Assembly (NCBI RefSeq): GCF_050589645.1
Contig: NZ_JBNGOQ010000005.1
Location: 310,001-374,000, forward strand
Direction: 5' to 3'
Origin: JBNGOQ01 sp050589645
GTDB lineage: Bacteria > Bacteroidota > Bacteroidia > Flavobacteriales > Flavobacteriaceae
DNA length: 64,000 nt
The position numbers and the translations under genes are program-made. A model generated the notes under the pieces. The model saw only the letters and a list, made by a program, of their open reading frames with translations, had not been told where the DNA came from and ran no database searches. Every line of letters begins with the position of its first letter. The first letter of the stretch is position 1. Of this stretch, positions 59,799 through 64,000 are shown one piece after another.

Positions 59799-60542
59799 TC
59801 ATTTTATGCCCAAAAATTTGTTCAGCGAATCGAGCTTTCTTTTGGCTACGGGAATAGGGCTGCCGGTCTTCAGTTCCAAATAATTGCCCGCCGTTTTGTT
59901 GATGTTCTTTACGTGGGCGATGTTTACGATAAAGGAATGGTGGGTCCTAAAGAAGAATTTGGGATCCAGATGCTTTTCGAATTCCCCGAGGTTTCTGCAG
60001 GCTATTTTGGTAGTACCACAGACCAAATAAAACCGGGTATACCGACCATCGGCCTTCAGATAAACGATATCCTCCTTTTTCACAAGATCTACCCTGTCCG
60101 CCGAGGGTAGTGCAAGGATACCACTATCACCTTCCTTATCGTCAGAATCTTTGTTGCTGCCTTCTGCATCGGACAGCATTAAGGCCTTTACCTTGTTCAG
60201 CGCAAGGACCATATTTTCCAGACTAAAGGGCTTTAACAGGTAATCCGTTACGCCATAGGATATCGCCTTTAGGGCGTACTTCTCCACATCTGCCATTACA
60301 ATGAAGTAACAGCTGCTGTTACAGAGCTTTTCCATGAGTTGAAAGCCGCTTCCATTTTTCAGTTCAATGTCCAAAAAGATGATATTGGGCTTTAGCGAAG
60401 ATATAAGCGCCATGGCCTTCTTTGCATCTTTGGCAAGGCCCAATAGGTCTATTTCCGGAAAGTATTTTTTCAACATCAGGGATAGGCCATCACCGGCCAT
60501 GCCCTCTTTTTCTACAATAAACGCCTTTAGTTCTGGAACCAT
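59799..60542 (-). CDS. LytTR family response regulator
   Basis: 247 residues. Receiver domain (about 1-125): IIFLDIELKNGSGF has the phosphoacceptor Asp and YLLKPFS the conserved Lys, but the first acidic pocket reads IVEKEG instead of the usual Asp-Asp pair. After an acidic linker (about 126-145) comes a LytTR DNA-binding domain (about 150-245) with IVYLKADGRYTRFYL, RTHHSFIVNIAHV and PVAKRKLDSL. No histidine kinase is nearby. The tandem repeats upstream of four downstream units are its likely binding sites. It stands 64 nt after the NusG-like gene. Confidence 0.93.
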   Translation of the reverse strand: MVPELKAFIVEKEGMAGDGLSLMLKKYFPEIDLLGLAKDAKKAMALISSLKPNIIFLDIELKNGSGFQLMEKLCNSSCYFIVMADVEKYALKAISYGVTDYLLKPFSLENMVLALNKVKALMLSDAEGSNKDSDDKEGDSGILALPSADRVDLVKKEDIVYLKADGRYTRFYLVCGTTKIACRNLGEFEKHLDPKFFFRTHHSFIVNIAHVKNINKTAGNYLELKTGSPIPVAKRKLDSLNKFLGIK

Positions 60543-60606
60543 GTTTTATGCTTATTGCATGTTTAACCGCGTATTCGTTTTGTAGCCATATGGCCGGGGC
60601 CAGCAG

Positions 60607-61092
60607 CTATCGCCTTTCCTTGATCACTTCCCTGGTCTTTATACTAATGGCGTACCCCAAGCCAGGTAAAAGCAGCCGCATGCGTTTTTTGTTGACATGC
60701 CTAATAAGTGCATGTTGTTTTTTGAATACACCATGGGAAATAACGATTTTGTCTCCGGGGGAAAATTCTTCCACGCTTATTTGATCCACTTCGTTATTCT
60801 CGTTCCAATCTTTGATTACCTTTATTTCCTCATCACTTACCGTGGCATGTTCTCCCAACCAAAAAAGGTAGTTGAGCACCCCGGGAACCTCAAACACCCT
60901 TTTACGTTCCTTAGGCTCCAAATGCACAAATACATAGGATTTGAACAGGGGCACGGTCACTTTCTTTTTTCTGTCGCTCCATTGTCGTGTTTCCGTTACC
61001 AGGGGACAATACACTACAATTCCCAAAATCCGTAAGGCTTCTGCGACTTTTATTTCGGTTCTGGGCTTTGTATAGATTACATACCAGGGCAT
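60607..61092 (-). CDS. UpxY/NusG-like transcription antiterminator
   Basis: 161 residues. NGN domain (about 1-100) MPWYVIYTKPRTEIKVAEAL, VPLFKSYVFVHL, VPGVLNYLFWLG, then a KOW-like end FSPGDKIVISHGVF. Specialised NusG paralogues of the UpxY type act on capsule or exopolysaccharide operons to prevent early termination. Here the genes downstream on the same strand are the LytTR gene and then the regulon, not a capsule cluster, whereas polysaccharide-type genes lie upstream. Confidence 0.88.
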   Translation of the reverse strand: MPWYVIYTKPRTEIKVAEALRILGIVVYCPLVTETRQWSDRKKKVTVPLFKSYVFVHLEPKERKRVFEVPGVLNYLFWLGEHATVSDEEIKVIKDWNENNEVDQISVEEFSPGDKIVISHGVFKKQHALIRHVNKKRMRLLLPGLGYAISIKTREVIKERR

Positions 61093-61233
61093 AGCAAAGG
61101 TTTAAGGTGTTTTTGACACCAGTACAAGGTGCTCTTGGCCAGTTCGTTTTAGTAAGGTCAGGGAGACTCAAGTATTGATCGTTTGTCTACAGGGGTTTAT
61201 TAAGGGTATAAAGCCCAACCCAAATTATCCCTT

Positions 61234-61452
61234 CTATTTCGGGGAAAACCCAAAATCGTCATAATCCAGGGCTTTCAGGTCAATTTCATAGGTCAGTGCC
61301 TGACTCTCAAACAGCTGCAAAACTTCGTTATACCCACAGGCGATTCCTTTGGAGAAGACATCCTGGTCAGTCCTGCTTTCCAATACCTGTTGTCGTTCCT
61401 TGATCAGGTCCCTTAAATCTCTTAGGTAGTACCTATATCTATCCTGTTTCAT
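61234..61452 (-). CDS. Hypothetical protein, 72 residues
   Basis: Highly charged, mostly helical protein (YYLRDLRDLIKERQQVLESR, GIACGYNEVLQLFESQ, LKALDYDDFGF). It has no membrane segment. It sits between the fucose synthase and NusG-like genes with gaps of 107 and 141 nt. Not recognised; it looks conserved because codon structure and start are clean, but no domain can be named. Confidence 0.55.
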   Translation of the reverse strand: MKQDRYRYYLRDLRDLIKERQQVLESRTDQDVFSKGIACGYNEVLQLFESQALTYEIDLKALDYDDFGFSPK

Positions 61453-61559
61453 ATACCGGTCAAATTAGTTGGTTTTTCTAGGGCGTAAAGGGAGTGTGTC
61501 CCCATCTTCATAGGCTCCATTTTGTTTTGTGGGTAGGGGTTTTGGGTAAGCCATCGGAA

Positions 61560-62687
61560 TTAAGATTTTAGGATATACCATCTGTATAGCTGTTCAATGC
61601 CCTCTTTTAGACTTACCCGGGGCTTCCAACCCAGGTTGTTCAATTTGGTATTATCAGCCAGTCTGCGCAGCTCACCGTCCAATGGGCAGTCATTAAAGGC
61701 AAGAATACCTTTGAAACGGAGTACGACCTTTATGGTCTTTGCAAGCTGCGCTATGGAGATTTCCTTTCCCGTGCCGATATTGATCGGCGTGTTGCGCATT
61801 TTATTGGAAGCTGCTTCCAAATAGGATCGCGAACCGCTGCTGGGGGTAACATTGATAGCTCCGTTGACGTACTCGTTTTTCATTAAGAAGATACAGGCAT
61901 CCGCCATATCCCCACTCCATAGAAATTCACCCCGGGTTTTGCCATTTCCCCCGACCTCGACCATCACTTTTTTGTTATCGATACGGCGAACACCAAATCT
62001 TCCGATGATATGGGCAATCTCTCCCTTGTTGGCCTTTCCAGTAATTCCTTTTATGGGACGTTTGTTCAAATCGGTCCTAATGGCCTCCCAATCGTCATTC
62101 TCCAAAGCTTTGCCCAAATATATCTTCCGAATTAGCTTTGGCAATGGATGTGACGTTTCCAGATTGAAGTCATCGGAGGGACCATAAAAATGCGCAGGGA
62201 CAACGGATATAAAATTGGTACCGTACTGGATGTTATAGCCTTCACACATCTTTATACCGGCTATCTTGGCCAAGGCATAGGGTTCATGGGTGTAGTCCAG
62301 CGCATCGGTAAGCAGGGATTTCTCCTTTACCGGCCAGGGCGCACTTTTGGGATAGACACAGGGACTGCCCAAAAAAAGTAGCTTTTTTACTTTATGGTAC
62401 TGACTTTGGCCAATTACATTATTTTGAATCATTAGATTTTCGTAAAGAACATCGGCCCTTTGCTTTGTATGCATGAGTCTGGAACCGACCTTTTCTGCTG
62501 CCAGAAATACGTAATCGGGTTTTTCCATTTTAAAAAAGGACGCGGTTGCACGGCTGTCCTTAAGATTCAATTCCCTGTGGGAGCGGGTTACTATGTTTAC
62601 GTACCCTTTGGCCCATAACACTTTGAGAATAGCAGAGCCAGCTCGTCCGTGATGTCCGGCTACATATATTTTATCGGTTTTCTTCAT
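61560..62687 (-). CDS. fcl: GDP-L-fucose synthase
   Basis: 375 residues of the short-chain dehydrogenase that makes GDP-L-fucose from GDP-4-keto-6-deoxymannose, for surface polysaccharides. NADP motif VAGHHGRAGSAI; catalytic Ser and Cys in FLGSPCVYPK (the second Ser of the usual SSC is Pro); EPYALAKIAG carries Tyr and Lys; the catalytic His is in TSHPLPKL. It is about 55 residues longer than E. coli Fcl because of an insertion at about 205-255 (DWEAIRTDLNKRPIKGITGK...). No gmd in the window; it may be past the right edge. Confidence 0.9.
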   Translation of the reverse strand: MKKTDKIYVAGHHGRAGSAILKVLWAKGYVNIVTRSHRELNLKDSRATASFFKMEKPDYVFLAAEKVGSRLMHTKQRADVLYENLMIQNNVIGQSQYHKVKKLLFLGSPCVYPKSAPWPVKEKSLLTDALDYTHEPYALAKIAGIKMCEGYNIQYGTNFISVVPAHFYGPSDDFNLETSHPLPKLIRKIYLGKALENDDWEAIRTDLNKRPIKGITGKANKGEIAHIIGRFGVRRIDNKKVMVEVGGNGKTRGEFLWSGDMADACIFLMKNEYVNGAINVTPSSGSRSYLEAASNKMRNTPINIGTGKEISIAQLAKTIKVVLRFKGILAFNDCPLDGELRRLADNTKLNNLGWKPRVSLKEGIEQLYRWYILKS

Positions 62688-62770
62688 GGATACCGATCAA
62701 AACTTCCAGAAAAAATGGTTTTGGAAGTGCAGTATTCCTGAAGGAAAAAACGTTTCTATGTAACTTATGC

Positions 62771-63073
62771 TCATTCCCCATCATCTCCTAAATGGGAGAT
62801 GGGAGATTTCACAGTGCTTTTTGATGGTATGTCCAGGCCTGGGGCGTAAAACCATTCCGAACTCACGAGCGCAGTTTCTTTACAGCTTTTCTTTGAGTGG
62901 CTGCTCCTATATAGTTCGGTGCGGATATTTCTTGGGGCCTGAACCTGGCTCGGACAATCAACTTCTGGCGTATGTTCCACGGTCCTTTCAACTTTCCCTG
63001 TATTGATGCTAAAGGTCAATAACAGGGCGTTGATGCCGATCAAAATGAACAGTACAATAAAGAAGGTTTCCAT
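62771..63073 (-). CDS. Small membrane-anchored hypothetical protein
   Basis: 100 residues. One N-terminal membrane segment (about 4-23, FFIVLFILIGINALLLTF) and a hydrophilic tail rich in Ser, Lys and Pro with a few Cys. It overlaps no neighbour and lies 83 nt before fcl. No family recognised. Confidence 0.45.
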   Translation of the reverse strand: METFFIVLFILIGINALLLTFSINTGKVERTVEHTPEVDCPSQVQAPRNIRTELYRSSHSKKSCKETALVSSEWFYAPGLDIPSKSTVKSPISHLGDDGE

Positions 63074-63191
63074 TTATAGTATAACAATGACCATGAATAG
63101 GCCGGTTTTTAAAACGGCTCCGCCCTTGTGAGTCCCACTAAAGTTGGGCTTCACTTGGAAATTTTAAAAAACTGCATCGCTACGAAGCGGC

Positions 63192-64000
63192 CTAGTCCGT
63201 CTTCCCACTTGTGATATGGGCAAGATGGTCCATGATATCTGAAAAGTTATAGACCGTACTATCGGGATGCTGTCTGTCCTGCATTTTTTGTACAGGTATT
63301 TTTTTATTGGTCCTCACCACAAAACACTCCTCTGTGAAAGCCTTTACCCGGAGATTGGCCATTTTCTGGATCTTCTCACGGAGCTGTTCGGCTGCTTCTA
63401 TATGGGTGACCAGGTCCATGAACTTGAAAAGAAGGTTTTTAAAGAAGGTGTATTTATGGGCATAAGAACTACCAAAAATGAATTGGTGGGCATATGAATC
63501 GCCCAAACTGTACTCGCGGTCCCATATTTTCGATAATTTCCTGAACTTCCGTTTCAGTGCCAGGTCCTGTAGGACCGCCAGCAAGTTTTCCGAAGAGGTA
63601 CAGGGCTGATCATTGACTACTAGCTTCCGGCGCAGGTAAAGCGTTTTTCTTATTTTTTTGGGAAGGAACGGTTTTTTTAGGAGCAGGGGAAGGGCAGAAA
63701 GGGAATTTCCAATATCCAGATAGCCGAGCAACGTCCAGGCATCCGTTTCAAGTTGTTTTAAAGTTGTATTGGTATAATACGTAATGCGTACATGTTCATC
63801 CATATACCTTAGATGGTCCTCCTTTATGCCATTTATGATTTCCATCGAAATCAATAATTGCTGTTCCCAGTAGGCGATGTTCCCCGCCAGATAATCCCTG
63901 ACGATGCTTTCAGGTAGCTGGGTCCGTAGCGTGTTTACCTGTTTGTACTGCGCGCTAAGTTCGCCCAGCATTTTTTGCAGACCTTCCGGGTCTGTACATA
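63192..64000 (-). CDS. Hypothetical protein, probably truncated by the right edge
   Basis: At least 259 residues if it starts at ATG 63971, but the frame stays open through all remaining bases to the edge (reading ...GLQK before that Met), and the helix LQKMLGELSAQYKQ looks unbroken, so the true start is probably outside. It is helical and basic (ALPLLLKKPFLPKKIRKTLYLRRKL), with no clear membrane span. Function not recognised; its context suggests the surface polysaccharide locus. Confidence 0.6.
   Translation of the reverse strand, partial: CTDPEGLQKMLGELSAQYKQVNTLRTQLPESIVRDYLAGNIAYWEQQLLISMEIINGIKEDHLRYMDEHVRITYYTNTTLKQLETDAWTLLGYLDIGNSLSALPLLLKKPFLPKKIRKTLYLRRKLVVNDQPCTSSENLLAVLQDLALKRKFRKLSKIWDREYSLGDSYAHQFIFGSSYAHKYTFFKNLLFKFMDLVTHIEAAEQLREKIQKMANLRVKAFTEECFVVRTNKKIPVQKMQDRQHPDSTVYNFSDIMDHLAHITSGKTD

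Overview
The window comes from a member of the Bacteroidota, most likely a marine Flavobacteriaceae of the Maribacter/Zobellia/Arenibacter type. Reasons: promoters of the Bacteroidetes form (TTTG or TTG, about 19-20 nt, then TAnnTTTG) can be read before rnpB, yebC, the thr genes and tRNA-Ser; there is a SusC/SusD pair, a type IX secretion sorting domain on a giant secreted nuclease, ClpC, PgpH, fused ThrA, and several flavobacterial families (DUF3822, DUF2911). No prophage, transposase or CRISPR array was seen.

Layout. 0-8.9 kb: 5' end of dnaX (off the left edge), RNase P RNA, an rsmD/DUF3822 operon, then a plus-strand run of RecD-like helicase, DUF4126, kdsB, HAD phosphatase, a KdnB-like dehydrogenase and a PlsC-like acyltransferase, probably a Kdo/lipid A supply and modification set. 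9.2-14.1 kb: a 1603-residue secreted ExeM/NucH-type nuclease. 14.1-25.8 kb: mostly minus-strand housekeeping genes (yebC, pterin dehydratase, glutaminase, gcvT, thrABC) plus the NAD(P)HX repair gene. thrABC is preceded by a threonine-rich leader ORF under a textbook Bacteroidetes promoter. 25.9-36.8 kb: clpC, gyrA, TPR protein, NlpC/P60 hydrolase, thiolase, pgpH. 36.9-41.5 kb: tRNA-Ser, a decayed tRNA-Pro copy plus the intact tRNA-Pro, and small accessory genes (AAC(3)-I-like acetyltransferase, ArsR/SRPBCC pair, M23 peptidase). 41.7-46.5 kb: a nitric oxide reductase set, norC-norB-norQ-norD, with a CRP/FNR-type palindrome before norC and two highly structured elements between norB and norQ. 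46.6-64 kb: all minus strand.

The most notable finding is in 47.3-60.5 kb. An orphan LytTR response regulator (59799-60542) is followed by four copies of a tandem direct repeat (GTAAYARGTGG-like on the plus strand, 20-21 bp period). Each copy lies exactly 30 nt upstream of a -7-like promoter element. They head four consecutive minus-strand units: a 59-residue secreted peptide ending in a strong terminator; a 39-residue membrane peptide translationally coupled to a receiver-like protein; SusC-SusD (then a VCBS/ASPIC lipoprotein); and an outer-membrane barrel followed by a heme-copper-oxidase-like membrane protein. This looks like one self-contained LytTR regulon with small peptides missed by length cut-offs. 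Upstream of it lie an UpxY/NusG-like antiterminator, a GDP-L-fucose synthase and unknown proteins that suggest a surface polysaccharide locus beyond the right edge.
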